Shown in pieces: positions 49,531 through 62,139 of a stretch of 64,000 nt of DNA (position 1 is the stretch's first letter; every line of letters begins with the position of its first letter). The notes beneath the pieces were generated by a model that did no database searches, had not been told where the DNA came from, and worked only from the letters and a program-made list of their open reading frames with translations. The position numbers and the translations under genes are program-made. Source of the DNA: Druceiella hillmani (lineage: Eukaryota; Arthropoda; Insecta; Lepidoptera; Hepialidae). The stretch lies in the NCBI GenBank assembly GCA_039881145.1, contig JAYKKI010000004.1, forward strand, positions 50,019,001 through 50,083,000. The letters are read 5' to 3'.

Positions 49531-50480
49531 TTTGGAAGCAGCAATAAATTTGCCTAATATATAGTTATCTAAGTTTACAAATGAAAAGAGAGACGTGAAA
49601 AATTTTGAAAAGATGATTTTGTGCTCAAATGCCATGTAGCAGCCCATCCCTTCTCTCTGAGAGACGCGGAGAGCATATATAACGTTGAAATAATAACTAA
49701 ACCGATTTGTTTACTTATTTTGAAAAGAAATCACGTTTATTTTACAGATTGATCCAAAGTGTTGAGTATTTAGAAGCTGCAAAAATAAAATTAGCTATAA
49801 AAATGATAATAACGAATAAATACATAGGAATTAAAGTTATATGTTTTATTAAATAATAATGAATCGTGAACCACCAAACAACCGTATTACACTCCTAAAG
49901 CGTTCAACGAAGCGCAATACAGCAATAATCCATATAAGTATCCAAAAATAAATGAGGACCACAGTATTTACACGTGGGCCCTAGACAATTGAATTAAACT
50001 ATGACTTTCTTCCGTCTAGTACAAGTAGAAGCGCAGAATATAACTGAGTGCATGCCATAGATCTGCCTAATGCAGTCCACGAAGCGAGAATATACATGCG
50101 GAAGACGATAGAAGAGGAAATAGACAGACGGAAGATGATAAGGTTACATAAATCGAAGTTTGGAGGAGCAGCCGTTAAATAAACTGAACTAGAAAGTTGT
50201 CTAGTAAAGCTTTAATGGCGCCTGTTAACGGCGCAGTCTATGTAACACCACAATGGAACCGAAACGTTCTTGCACAACACTATATTGTCACAACAAGAAA
50301 CATCTCAGAATTAACAATTATAATTTAAATATCGTATAAACTAATTCTCATCTCGGTCCATCCGTTTAATGATAGAGTGTGTTATTAATATCTGAATGCA
50401 AATTTAGTCGGTAACAGCATAATTTCGACATTACCACGCGTTGAATTTTAATGAGGTATGTTGAGAAAGGTGTTTGTACA

Positions 50481-50545
50481 GTGGCGTTAAAGTAGTGGTA
50501 CAATGATCGCAAGGTCTTGGATTTGAATCTTAAGTGAATGCGTAA
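50481..50545 (+). mobile_element. tRNA-like SINE head (weak)
   Basis: GTGGCGTTAAAGTAGTGG (50481, box A) and GGATTTGAATCTTAA (50519, box B) are about 35 bp apart. The minus-strand frame 50605-50366 overlapping it is a shadow. Confidence 0.4.
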
Positions 50546-50609
50546 GTCTAATTTGTAATCGTTGAAATTTAACTTAACTCCATTTTTTGTTGCATTTTCT
50601 GACACAAAG

Positions 50610-52070
50610 ATACCATTAAAATATTAAATAGGCCCATTATTTCGAGATTTGTTTATTAACGATGCTATTTCAATACAATTGTATCGTTATATATGACAAA
50701 ACAATAATAAATGAAACAAATAACTCCGTTTAGTATTTATTAATGACATATAAAAATGTATATTACGAATTCGTTGGCAGTAACAATTATGTTACGAGTA
50801 GTAATACCTGAGTTAAAGAGAAGTCTAAACATAAAAAACGCCTTAACGAAGACGAGAAGTATGTCCAAAAATTATTTAAAAATTTGGAACAAAAATGTAC
50901 CCAATCGAGCAGTTGATTAAATTTATGAAAATACGAGTAAGTAAGCGTTTCATCATTGCATAATTAAACATAATATTTAATTACCTTGCTCGCACGGAAA
51001 CTAATTGGTCATCTTATTCTATCCCATCATATTCTGGACAACCCAACCTTTGTCTATCATCTGTTTCGCTCGCTATTTAAATATCTAGACGATACAAAAT
51101 TTAGAGACGCAGGACATCTTAAGGTTTAACTGGATTAATTTTTTACTTGAAAGCCCAAAAATCCGAAATGAAGGAATTTATCTCTATATTCACGTTGGCA
51201 AAAAGTGACGGATAGCAAAGATCTTATATAACTGATAAGCTTATGTAACTGAGAATTGACTTCATTTATTAAATATAAAAAAAATAAAATAATTAATGTA
51301 TTAGTTGTCAATCCAATTTTTTGACCACGCAATATAAAGCCTACCCCATACCAATAACTATTAACCCGTCAAATGATGATGATCCAAGTCAAATACCAAA
51401 TTCACAGTTTAAAAAACACAAATTGAATGAAAGTACGCGTACAGTCTATCGATTGTAAAGAACTATAAATATGAAATAATAATATTTGATAATAATTGTA
51501 ATAATGCATATTAATATAAAACACGTCTATAATAAAGCGACTATATATTTCTTTTAGTTGCTTAGTTATAACAAATAATGTACATAAACATTTAATTTAG
51601 ACAACAGTAGCGGCAAACTGTCGATTTCGACATCTTTCTGTCATTTCGCGAAAAACACAAAAGACATAAAAACCTTTTTAAATAACTACAGAGAGAAGAA
51701 AAAGTGAGGAATTATTGAAAAATGGAACGAATTACATAAGTCTAGAACCGTCATAAGCTTAATAGAATAGCACCAGAGCGATATTTTTTAAATATTGCCT
51801 ACAGTTACGAGGAAATATTATGCAAAGTCAGTTTTAGGAAGATTTTAGAGCTATTTAAAAAAAGCTATCGTGTAAGTATTTAAAACATTTTTCTCATTAA
51901 CTCGCTAAGCTAGGGATATTAATTATTTTAGTTTCTAATAAAAAGGATTATAAGTATAGAAAACGTTAATACTTCCAAAAAACGCTTGATAAACACATGA
52001 TAAATAAGTTGAAATCTTATAAGAGAAAAGTGAATTTAAAAATAATTTCAAAATCACACTTTTTTAATTC
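50610..52070. other. AT-rich DNA, no gene recognised
   Basis: No repeat, RNA or coding signal. The minus frame 51332-51135 has no motif. Confidence 0.5.
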
Positions 52071-52079
52071 AAGGACGAT

Positions 52080-52275
52080 TATATAGGGGTGAAGTTTAGA
52101 GAGGAAAAAAAAAATAATGTCAAAAATATCTGGTAAAATCTTTTTAATACGACATTTCCATCGAATGTTTCTTCCTCCCCTGTCTATACTTCACACTTAT
52201 ATATATACATATATTCGGAAAAATTAGGATGACGGTATTTAGTAAGTATTAAAGTACATTAAAGTACTTAAAAGT
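52080..52275 (+). repeat. dispersed repeat, pair of 56040-56240
   Basis: Shares CTTCCTCCCCTGTCTATACT / TTCCTCCCCTCTCTAAGCTT and then GGATGACGGTATTTAGTAAG (52228 and 56206), TATTAAAGTAC, with the 56-kb copy. Both have local TA or GTACGTA expansions. Confidence 0.75.
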
Positions 52276-52689
52276 TTAGGAAAGGGTACGTATTGTCTTC
52301 TTATGAGAAGTCCTCTAATACCTAAGAAAATACAATATTATGAAATTATCTCTCGGGAGCTATTTGACTATGCTTATTAAGTTCTAATCCGTGCATAGCG
52401 TTTCATTAGTTGTAAAGATGCTTGTTATACTAGTAATAAAATAAAGGAATAAAAACTAAGCACAAAAATATATTAATTTGCCGTGTTACTGTACTGCTAC
52501 CATTAATATTCATATAAGTTAGTGATTTAATGATCATACGTCGTCACAATACTGAGTAAACGCAAGCTTACATTATAATTAGAAACCGGTATTGACTTTC
52601 AAAACTGAAGCATATAATAGTTATATGGATAACCAGTGTTATACATTATGCAAATCATAAAAAAAAAAAAATTCCACATAGTATGGCAA

Positions 52690-53070
52690 AATTCCACATA
52701 GTATTGGACTCAAATGTTAGAAGTTTCATTATGGTACTCTTACATTGGTTAAATGGAAAAAAGAGGTTCCTGTAAATTTGATTTAAATCGTCAATCAAAC
52801 AAATGAGAAATGTTTTATTTTTTTATGAAGTCAGGTTATTTTTCATAGTAGTTTGTAAATTTCAGTTCTGGGGAAGTCTTTGAATGAGCGAGATGAAATA
52901 AAGTGCAAACTAAGTATCGCGTTATATCATCCATAAACAGATGTAAAATATTAATCCGTGAAACTCGCCGTCTCAATAGGATGGTTGAAAAAATTCACAT
53001 GAAACTCACAAAGAACGAAAATGACGTTAATTTTGACAATACATAGCAAATGTCAACGTCGTTCAAGTTT
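52690..53070 (+). repeat. dispersed repeat, pair of 31795-32190
   Basis: Same motif order as the earlier copy. It also contains a short duplicated TTCCACATAGTAT at 52672 and 52692, and two copies of GTCGTTCAAG / CATCGTTCAAG followed by T-runs at about 53055-53115. Confidence 0.6.
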
Positions 53071-53534
53071 TTTTTTTTAATTAATGTAGGCATCGTTCAA
53101 GTTTTTTTTTAATTAATGTATTAAACAAAACCGATCGATGTTGATTATTTTTTGCAATAATGTTAAGTTAATGGGACTAAAAAGTTATATTTTTGTTTCT
53201 CATTAAGAAGTCTTGACGTATTAAAAATATAACATATGTAAGTTTACAAAGTTTTTTATTAACGCGCATTTATGAACTCACTTTTATGTTTACACGTATG
53301 AATGTAACGGACTCTTTTAACGAAATTTTCACCCACTTCAGACGTCTGAATTATTCACATATCATATTGTTCATAGATATCAAAAACCAATGACAAAACG
53401 AAATACAAAAAAAGTAAAATAAGAATTTAAAAAAACACGCTCTTGTAGCAATGTGAACTAAAAAATAATCTTTAAATTTAAAGATTTTGGTGAAGAGCGA
53501 AAGGATGTCTCTTACGTCAAAAAAATGAACTTTA

Positions 53535-53900
53535 ATCTAAAAAAAGCGTGGAATACTCTCGACTTATATTTTCATAATGATTCTACCTTTACAAACAGCA
53601 AGCAAAAAATTACAATAACTGATATCAAGTACCCCACGCTTCTTTTTACATAAAGTTATTTTTTTTTGTCATCAGAAACATATTTCCGCTCTCGATCAAA
53701 ATTCCGAATTTGCCATTTGGCTACGGAACACTAAAAAGCGTGGGGTGCTCTCGACTTATATTTTCATAATGGTTCTACAAATTGCAAGCGATAAACAGAT
53801 TTACGAAAACTGATATCAAGCACCCTATGCTTTTTTGTCATCAGAGATATACTTTTTTGCTCTTGATCAAAACTATAAAAAACTATAATTTTATCTGTTT
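53535..53900 (+). repeat. ~185-bp tandem duplication (AAAGCGTGG type)
   Basis: AAAAAGCGTGGAATACTCTC (53542) recurs as AAAAAGCGTGGGGTGCTCTC (53732). Both are followed by GACTTATATTTTCATAATG, ACTGATATCAAG(T/C)ACCC and TTTTGTCATCAGA. The text GCCATTTGGCTACGGAACAC joins the copies. It resembles dispersed repeats I recall from moths. The frame 53782-53997 is not a gene. Confidence 0.8.
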
Positions 53901-54159
53901 TTTAAACTATAATTTTATCTTGTTTTATGTTTTGCTCTTTCTTAATTGTAAATTACTGTTATTCGGGTTTTTATTCTCAAAAGTACCAGCATTTTGAACA
54001 ATTATGTTCTATTTCTGCAAACCTCGCTCATTTTCGCCGGTTTTCTTTCCAACAAGGTAAAGGGATCTTGCCTTCCCTTCAGTGAAGAAAAAGAGATTCA
54101 ATTGTATTAAAAAATCAAATAATTTTTCTTCACATTCCAGATACTCATTTTAATTTCAG

Positions 54160-54690
54160 GCCCTTTTTTGGTTTTCGTAGCCAAAATAGAAATCCTTTCA
54201 GTTTCACTATGTTCGTTTATCTGTCCCTCTGCATGTTACCGCGGATTTACTTACAGGCTTTAAGTTCTACAAAGTTGAAATTTAGCATGATTACACATAT
54301 TTATAACGCAGTAAGATAATAAAGTTTAAAAAAACAAATTAAGATACCTTAACTACATGCAAAGTGGGGCTAATTTTCCCATTATGTAGGGTATCGTTGG
54401 GTAGGTTTTTCCAAAAATATTGAGAGTATATCATGAACTCTTTTTTAATCCCTTTAGGAAATATACAATTTTATAATGGTCATTTTTGTTAGTGTTGCGT
54501 ACCTCCCTCTAACCCCTACAGTTTACACAATAGCGTTATAACTAAATTAAGAGGAAAATTATCACAGCTAAACAGGCTTCACTAGTTTAAGAGTAATGGT
54601 CAAGCAATTTGACGTGTAGATGCGTCTGTAAAAATATCAAAGGAACTTCAACCAAATGACTTAATTCAACTGCTTTCAACTGTTTAACAG
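54160..54690 (+). repeat. dispersed repeat (GGTTTTCGTAGCCAAAAT start)
   Basis: Motif order: CGTAGCCAAAATAG, TCTGTCCCTCTGCATG, ACCGCGGATTT, TGCAAAGTGGGGCTAATTTT (54359), GGGTATCGTTGGGTAGG (54389), AACCCCTACAGTTTACAC. This matches, from memory, a long non-coding repeat common in Lepidoptera. No coding sequence. Confidence 0.55.
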
Positions 54691-56039
54691 ACTTACACTC
54701 GTACCTAATAAGTTTTTAATATATGTATTCATTGATATTTTTCTGAATCTTATCTAGATGTTCATTTGATGGTTATTACGATGTTTTAGCAAAAACATAT
54801 ATTGTTTATTATTTTAACTAATTACTTTATATGAGCGCAACGTTGAAATATTGTCTCTTTATAAATTTTGTTAACTACGTTTACGATGTATAACAAATTA
54901 AAGTGTTTCACAATTATACTCGTAATAAAGAAAAAACAAAGTAATTGGTCAGTTGTCGCCCTCAAGTTCTTTCGAAAACATATAAACTGAAATATACTAT
55001 GTTGAAGCCTTACATGCGTAATCAAAACACGTCTTCGTAAGTATTCAGTTACTCAGGTAACAAAAAACGAATGCTTACGTAGACGTCGCTTTGAACTTGT
55101 TTTTGACATTTGAATGTAGAGCATGATTATTTGCTATTCTGTTTTTAATCATGGCTTTAAAAATGTTTAAATAAAAACGTCAAGGCCGCCAGAACAAAGA
55201 AAAACCGCCTCATGGACTTCTCTCTTTTTAATACATCTTTTATATAAAATTTAGGGGCTACGTTAAATATTGGTATATTTCAATGAATTTGTAAGTTTAT
55301 AAATCATGTTTTAACGTGGAACGTGTTTCCGGTAACACGATTGCAAATAAGCATGTCTTGTGAAATGGAAAGCTGTCGGCCGTAACTAAAATTATCTTGT
55401 CGTGCTGGTTTGGGTGCGCTGATCTATAGATTCTAGATTTTAAATGAAATGTGTTAAAACGTTTATTATAATAACCACGTTTGCGATTGGGGCAAAGGAG
55501 ATTACGTTTGAAGATCGTTTATTTTTTTGACTTTAACACATTACAGTTTTATTGTATGTTTAGCCGACTTTTGAGATAAGAAGCTCTAAATTCCGACTGA
55601 TTTTTTTTTGTCCATTTCTCCTTTATTTTTTTATTTTCTTGTATTCATGCATAACTTTGGAATGAGTATGTCAATTCTGTTTTTTGTTTTCAGGGGAGGA
55701 TGTTCTTATGATAGGGAAGTTGTCACTATGTTAAAATATTAGCATGATATCTTCGGAGAATTAAAAATGATTTTTAAATATAAAAGCTTCTAAAATAATT
55801 TTGAATCCTTTCTTTCTTCATGTTTCCCAGTATCATTTTTAAAAGCAAAATTCAATCCCATGTTTATGGTTCCACAGTCAGATGGCAATCGAAATTGTAT
55901 ATTATCGTCATGTCCATCTGTCCTATTTGTCCATATATTACGGCATCATAGTTTTTTTCAGTCCACGCTCTATGGTAATGAAACAGAAAGATATAATTAA
56001 ATTACACCAGCAGATAGAAAGAAAAATTATTATTTTTTT

Positions 56040-56240
56040 TTTAATATTTTCGTATACATCGGAATTGAAGTTAATTTTTTTAAAGACATCATCGAATGGA
56101 CTGTTACATGGAGGTCTTTTATTTTTTCCTCCCCTCTCTAAGCTTCACGCCTCATTTTTAAGTACGTATGAAAATATAATTTTTAAGTACGTAGGAAAAA
56201 TTCAGGATGACGGTATTTAGTAAGTATTAAAGTACTTAAA
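56040..56240 (+). repeat. dispersed repeat, pair of 52080-52275
   Basis: See 52080 for the shared motifs. This copy has TTTTTAAGTACGTA duplicated at 56155 and 56180. The plus frame 55882-56220 overlaps it and is not a recognised protein. Confidence 0.75.
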
Positions 56241-56382
56241 ATGTAAACAAATGCACGTAAACGTTTTACGATAACTTTTATTAATAAATTGAAGAGATAT
56301 AGGCAATCTTAATTTTTTACACGATGAGTAATAATACCGATAAATTATAAATAGTTTGGTACAAATACTGTGTGCTTTCAAA

Positions 56383-56385
<3 letters not shown>

Positions 56386-56449
<64 letters not shown>
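56386..56449. repeat. (TA)n microsatellite, uninterrupted
   Basis: About 32 TA units. Confidence 0.95.
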
Positions 56450-56452
<3 letters not shown>

Positions 56453-56750
56453 AGTGTGTACGGAAACCTCACAGCGATACTAAAAAAACATTAGTAATCA
56501 TTATTTCTCTCACGAAACATGTCGTTTTATTTTACTGATAAGAACTTCCCGTGTTTTTTAGTTTTATGCCAATATACTCTTATGTGGGACAGATATACCA
56601 TTTCTCTAAATGTTATGCTGAGAATAGCGAGAATCCTTTTAGGGTATAGAGTATGTAAAGTTTACATTAAATGTACCTTGTGCATCAGGGTGGTAGAAAT
56701 TATGGTGTTATCATGTTATACTTACAAATTGGGCTTACAAGTTCATGTTA

Positions 56751-57710
56751 TATACAGGAGTCCTGTAAAGAGTAGACCAACGAAATGTCGGTTATAGAGG
56801 GGGTTATTATATATACGAAACAATACAGCACGTAGGTGCACCGGCCCACTTTTCGCGACAAGTAACTGACTACTTAAATGCAACTTACTCAAATCGATGA
56901 TTAGGACCTGGCGGTACAATAGCATAGCCACCACATTCGCCAGACGTCAATTCATTAGATTATTTTCTATGGGGATATTTCAAGGATCAAGCGATCTATG
57001 AGACTACTAACGATAATGAACAACAATTAAGACAAAAATTACACCATGTGTCTGAAGTGGTTAAAAACAAAGAAAGGGGCTTAAGAAGTTTAAGATGAAA
57101 TTTTGTAAGAAGATGCTGGTTATACATAAGAGCTAGGGGAAGCATTTTGCGCATTTACTCTAATAAAAAAACATAATAATCATATCATAAATACTATACT
57201 TGTTTTATTTTACCATGACCGCAAAAATTATCAATGGTATGGGTTTAGGAATAAAATCCATGTTATGAAATTACTTAGTACCAAAAAAGTATACCTTTTT
57301 GGACTCGCTGTAAATTGTAGAGGCTTTTGAAATAAAGTTCCACGAGGATGGCATACATTTTTTAAACTACCTTCGTTCAAAAATAACTTGTCATGTTTTG
57401 CAATTAAAAAACGCATACGTTTCAGCGATTAATTTTTATGTTTTCAATAATAACGAATGAATAACATTTTAATTAGGAAGACGAATATTTTCTAAAAACA
57501 TATTTGATAATAAAAAAGCAGAAATAGTAATAATACCTGATAAAGAAACTTTTTTTTCAAGAGGAGTAACAAAAATTAAAAAATATTTCAAAAATTATAT
57601 CTCTAAAACTATTAGGCCTAGAAGAATAAAGTTTATTGTTTCGTATATGTAATGATCCCTTCTATCGCCGACATTTAGTTGGTCCACTCCTTACGGGACA
57701 TCCTGTATAT
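56751..57710 (+). mobile_element. Tc1/mariner-type element, internally deleted
   Basis: Terminal inverted repeats of about 55 bp: left 56754-56808 begins ACAGGAGTCCTGTAAAGAGT; right, read inward from 57707, begins ACAGGATGTCCCGTAAGGAG. They continue in parallel (GACCAAC, AAATGTCGG, ATAGA, GGG) at roughly 80% identity. Both ends abut TATA, consistent with TA target duplication. The left repeat is followed almost at once by the C-terminal part of a transposase, so the N-terminal half has been deleted. Confidence 0.85.
56828..57172 (+). pseudogene. DDE transposase C-terminal fragment
   Basis: Reads QHVGAPAHFSRQVTDYLN, then GPGGTIA, PPHSPDVNSLDYFLWGYFKD, and a basic tail ending near RRCWLYIRARG. 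The pattern xxGAPAHF...PPxSPDxxxLDxFLWG is that of Tc1/mariner-superfamily transposases. Two Trp codons have become stops (at about 56911 and 56935), a third stop follows at about 57096, and the second catalytic Asp (normally xDGAP) is Val. Non-functional. Confidence 0.85.
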
Positions 57711-58205
57711 AAATAATTGAAAGGAGTATTTTATGTACTTAAACAATTAAAAATAAAATATCGTGCAATATTTGAAAGTAGTTAAACATAAAGAAATTGT
57801 TAAAAAACTGAAAATCCGATGTATGGATATCCAAAAAATAGGAAAAAGTTTTTGAAAATGAAAATAGTGAAGCAATGCCATCTTCCATTAACATAATTTA
57901 CTTGTTTTTATCTTATTTACGCCCACTTTAGCATTTTTTGTTTACGATATGAGAACGTCTTCACTGTCTGTCTAACGTAGCAATGTCATAATTATAGAAA
58001 TATTCTTTTAAAATCCATTCACTGTACATCTTGTAAAAATTTATACTTTGACCATAAGCATGCTACTGTTTCATTGCTTAATATGATAATAACTATTGAA
58101 TATATTCGGCGTTAATTTTGTAAAAAATCATTATCACTTAATTTTTATTCACGACTAAATGAAACTACGTGATGTGGTATTATTTCTACTTTTTAAAATT
58201 CTTAA

Positions 58206-58246
58206 ACACGACTTAGGTTTCGTTGTATGACAACATCTTCAGGTGG
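58206..58246 (-). ncRNA. hammerhead ribozyme-like motif, copy E antisense arm
   Basis: Minus strand: CCAC, core CUGAAGA, stem II with loop CAU instead of AAU, GAAA, stem III CC-UA-AG (one pair lost), triplet GUC, then GUGU (outer stem I pair lost). Core residues are intact but the helices are weakened. Confidence 0.58.
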
Positions 58247-58433
58247 GAAATTTGTAAAGAAGTTTGAATCTTTACAAATTGCCCATATGAAGATATTGTC
58301 TACGTTTACAATATGTAACAAATTAAAAGGTTTCCCTTAATAAATTACACATATAGGCAATCTTAAGTTTTACACAAGTGTAAAGAATCAATCAAAGGCA
58401 ATTGTTAAAGATTAAATCTTGTTTACAGATTGC

Positions 58434-58474
58434 ACACCAGAAGATGTTGTAATACAACGAAAGCTAGGTTGCGG
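58434..58474 (+). ncRNA. hammerhead-like motif, inactive copy E sense arm
   Basis: CUGA is CAGA (U4 changed), the first pair of stem III is altered (GAAAGC), the triplet reads GUU, and GCGG replaces GUGG. Stem II is intact. Confidence 0.55.
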
Positions 58475-58559
58475 CTATAATTTAAGTAAAATAGAAATAA
58501 TACCACATCACGTAGTTTCATTTAATTGTGAATAAAAATTAAATGAGAATAACTAAAAA

Positions 58560-59930
58560 AAACAATAGAACCACGTTCTGTCAACTGAAAAAAACAAATT
58601 AAATATATTTTCGTCATCCAATGTCTGTTTCACTTTAGAGCACAATATAATTTCTTTATAATCATAATAAAACAAATTTCTGAGCTCTTTTAAAAAATGC
58701 GTATAAGCAATGATTTAAATTATTTACTGGTAAATATTTCTTGCTAAAAAAAGTCGAAAAAATTTCTCCCATTTTAATGATTTCATACCTTATTCAAATA
58801 AATGTATTTAATTTCTTTTTCTACTAATATGTCGCTAAACGAATTTGTCAAATGATGAAACCATCTTGCTTACATTACATTACCAAAAGTCTGTAGAACA
58901 TATCATTAAATAAAAATCCATTAAAATGTATTAATCGATTATTAATTCTTATCGACATTGGCAACAGCTTTTCATTCGCCCATTTATTACACGATTTATT
59001 GTCAATAAATAATACAAAATGGAGTTTTATATCATTTGAAATTATTACGATTAGTGTTCCTCAATATTTTTTCTGTAAAGTCTTTCTCTTAATGTTGTTA
59101 TTAGCATAATTGTTATAAGTATAATTGATAACAGGTCGTGAAAGTGTCACCATATCGTTATTAAAGATAGCAATAACATTACTATTTAAAGTTACGATCC
59201 AATTTGGATTTTGAGTTCAGATTTTAAAAAAATATTTAAATTGATATTAAATCTAGTAATTTTATGAAACATAAAATTTCAAAAGAATATCATAATTATT
59301 ATCTCCATGAAAATTCACAATAGTTTTATAATAATTATATAATTTCTAGGGTAGATACTAAAATAATTGTTATTTTGAAGAATCAGTTCTAAACTGCATT
59401 TAAAATTCATATGTTTAAAAGTAAATGAGTATTAAAATTTTTACATCGAAAAATTTTAAGTCCACAAAGCTCTAAATTTTAGAAAGAAATTAACATATAA
59501 CGCTATATATTTTTTAAATTTGTATTTCGTCTCCCATTAATGACGATGGAAGAAAAAGGAAATAAAAAAAAATGGATTGATTATACACAAATTAAAAAGT
59601 TTAAAAAAATCTAACAGGCTTTTGTTCATGCATTGAGAATTCCGTGATGTCTGTATTTCGCTACCAAAGATCTCTTCAGATTACTACTGTCATGACTTCT
59701 ATAAATTTTATAGAAAACGTTTTGAATATGTCAAATACTATCAAATATATCAGCCTGTAGTAAGAAAAAGGAATTGAGTTGCTGAAATAAATTTAAGCCC
59801 TCACTACACCGGGACTTTCCTACACTATTCATTGTGACTGGTATTAGTCAAAATATTCTGTTCTTAAGAACATTTAATAATTATTTAGGGGTAGCAATTT
59901 TCAAAAAGCGCTCAAATATTTATGTTTTAG
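58560..59930. other. AT-rich DNA, no gene recognised
   Basis: No supported feature. Confidence 0.5.
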
Positions 59931-59934
59931 GATT

Positions 59935-60375
59935 TCGTACTTCAAAAGGAAAAAAGGAAGCCTTATAGGATCACTTCCTTGTCCGTCTATCTGTCTGTTA
60001 ACACTCTTTTTCTGAGGACCGCGTGTAGGTATCAAATTGAAATTAATATTAAATACTTAGGTCTATGGTCCTTTGGAGATTTAAAAAAATAGGTCTAAAT
60101 TAACGCAATAAAAATCCCTAGGGTCTACGGTACCTTAGAGCTTTAAAAATAAGTCTAAGTCAAGGTAATAATTGAAATTAATTTAAGCTTTAAAAAAATG
60201 AAGCTTCAAAGTTGATTGCGTTGAAGAACCTTAAAAAACAGTAATTTATGTCGCATTTTTTGACACTAGCACCTAAATCATAACCTACATAGTACTTCCC
60301 GTTGACATAGAATCATAAATTTTGGCAAGGAGCAAATTCTCACAGCACATGTAAAGGAAAATAATCCAAAAATCG
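59935..60375 (+). repeat. dispersed repeat, plus copy of the element at 30020
   Basis: Order: GGATTTCGTACTTCAAAAGG (59930), GGATCACTTCCTTGTCCGTC (59970), TTTTTCTGAGGACCGCGTG, AATACTTAGGTCTATGGTCC (repeated in diverged form as AGGGTCTACGGTACCTTAGAG at 60119), GTACTTCCCGTTGACATAG (60292), CTCACAGCACATGTAAAGG. Non-coding. The internal duplication is specific to this copy. Confidence 0.75.
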
Positions 60376-60534
60376 TTAATGTGTTGTTACATCACATAAA
60401 AAATATTTTGTTTTAAGTACGCGCCTGTGAAAGGTATAGCAGTATAGCATGCAATATATTTTCGTTTTAAAAACTCATAATTTTGTAAACGGTTTAATAG
60501 GAATATTATGTATCGTTAAATGTTTATTGAAGCC

Positions 60535-60600
60535 TAAATATGCACAGAAACCCCGTAGTACGAGTTCTACTCATCCTTGACAGGTTTTTTATTTCTATCC
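60535..60600 (+). repeat. dispersed-repeat tail (GTAGTACGAG type)
   Basis: CCCCGTAGTACGAGTTCTAC then TCATCCTTGACAGGTTTTTT. Relative of the tails at 15869 and 35680. Confidence 0.5.
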
Positions 60601-60860
60601 AAGTGACTAAATTGAAATTTTCATGTCTCTAACTTTATTTATTTTTTAAATTTCCACACAATTTTTCACTCTCATTTTCACGCCTTTATGTCTAAAAATT
60701 GTAGAATTTAAACAATTTTCTTAGCGGGGACTTGGAATCCAAGATATTTGTAATTAAGTGATTTCGTAATGAGTCAGTCACTGAGTAATATTTGGACTCT
60801 GTACTTGAAACATAAACGTACCCGTGGTAAAAAGTAAAAAAGATAGACAAGAAAAAAAGA

Positions 60861-60899
<39 letters not shown>
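60861..60899. repeat. (TA)n microsatellite
   Basis: TA tract after ATATATG. Confidence 0.95.
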
Positions 60900-60901
<2 letters not shown>

Positions 60902-61990
60902 GTATTACGTCTATATTATATAACACGTCTTAATTACGTCTTTATTATATTTTTTAATAATTAATTTAGTTTCATACAAATTTGTTATTGAGTATGTGGC
61001 TTTAATGCATATTAAAAGAATGAGAAATATAGGTTATTAAATCGAGCGAGAGCTTCTTTTAATCATTTGTCATACATCTAGAGTCTGGAGTATAATTTTG
61101 GTCTATTATGTATTTAACATATATTCTATTATAATAGGTGTTTTTTTAGAGGATACAACTTTAAAATGAAAAAAAAACAGGTAAAAATTATGGTAATAAC
61201 CATGGTATTGGTTTCATTGAAAAGGTAGTTATATACCATTTGGGCTTAAATACGATTTCAGGTATTTGGGGCATACGGCTGGACTGTAATAAAGCGCAAT
61301 CTGGAAGTCCAATTCTCAAGCACTTCTACACATTAATTGTAGATGAAACCCCAGAGAGATCGCAAACAGATTGTTAAATTTATCTTCTCTTTAAACGTAT
61401 GTTAAATTTTATATAAATAAACGGAACGCACTTAAGTATGATCCTCCAGTCACACGCATCATCGTGTCCTTGTAATTTACTACGTGATCGACTGCCTGAA
61501 CAAACTTTCTAAGCGCAACTGGGACCACCGATGGAGCGTTACGCAGTGAGACCGAGTTCCGAATTCTTTTTGAAATTTAACATTTCGCCTATAAAATTTG
61601 CAATATAAATTGTTACTGCTAAGTAAAAGTGATGCTAAATGAAAATTGGAATAGAAATATAGGGAAACATTCTAAAATTGTAGGATTTAAACAATTATAC
61701 GAGCATTTTATATACATTATGCGTAGGTATCGAATAAGAGTTGTAACGCGCCTTTCCGTAAAAATATACTCTTAAATTTTTTTTCACCATTGAATTTGGA
61801 GAAAAATGAAAATCGCGTAAAACTGAAATTTAATATGTTACTTTACGCAATCTCTTAACTTTAGTTTATAGCATAATTTGAATGGTTTAAAACATTGTCT
61901 TACTCGTTATACTTTTTAATTTAAAAATAAAATAGTCCAAAAACATTGTGCGGTCTCATTGAATTGAAAAAAAGTTAATATAATAAAAAA
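60900..61990. other. AT-rich DNA, no gene recognised
   Basis: 61440-61560 is less AT-rich, but I see no repeat or coding signal in it. Confidence 0.45.
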
Positions 61991-62004
61991 TAGCCTGCGT
62001 CCTG

Positions 62005-62130
62005 TTCATCGACTTTCGAATCCACTGTGTGCAGTGACGTCACCGCCGCCGTCCTGCGGCCGATGACCCCGCGACCCACTGACACAGTGCCGTACGGGCG
62101 TAAGCGACACCTGGCTCCGCAACCTGCTTA
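62005..62130. promoter_or_regulatory. CpG-rich patch with CRE site
   Basis: A ~125-bp GC- and CpG-rich island in otherwise AT-rich DNA, containing the palindrome GTGACGTCAC (62034, CRE type), CCGCCGCCGTCC and CACCTG (62109, E-box). There is no open frame or repeat relationship within the window. It could be a promoter-proximal or enhancer element of a gene outside the window. Confidence 0.3.
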
Positions 62131-62139
62131 TTATGATCC

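Larger units (their letters stand above)
58095..58544. mobile_element. hammerhead-bearing inverted-dimer element, copy E
   Basis: The left arm is antisense from the full-length end ATTGAATATATTCGGCG (58095). The right arm is sense, with the ribozyme at 58434-58474, and passes the short terminus TTAATTGTGAAT at about 58523. The centre (58250-58430) holds a further decayed ribozyme start (CCCATATGAAGATATTGT, 58282) and ~130 bp of unrelated sequence. Flanks GATAATAACT (58085) and GAGAATAACT (58545) form an imperfect 10-bp duplication. This is the oldest-looking copy. Confidence 0.75.

Noticed and set aside
56519..56797. 92-codon plus-strand frame upstream of the mariner-type element
   Set aside because: Runs into the terminal inverted repeat and has no recognisable motif.
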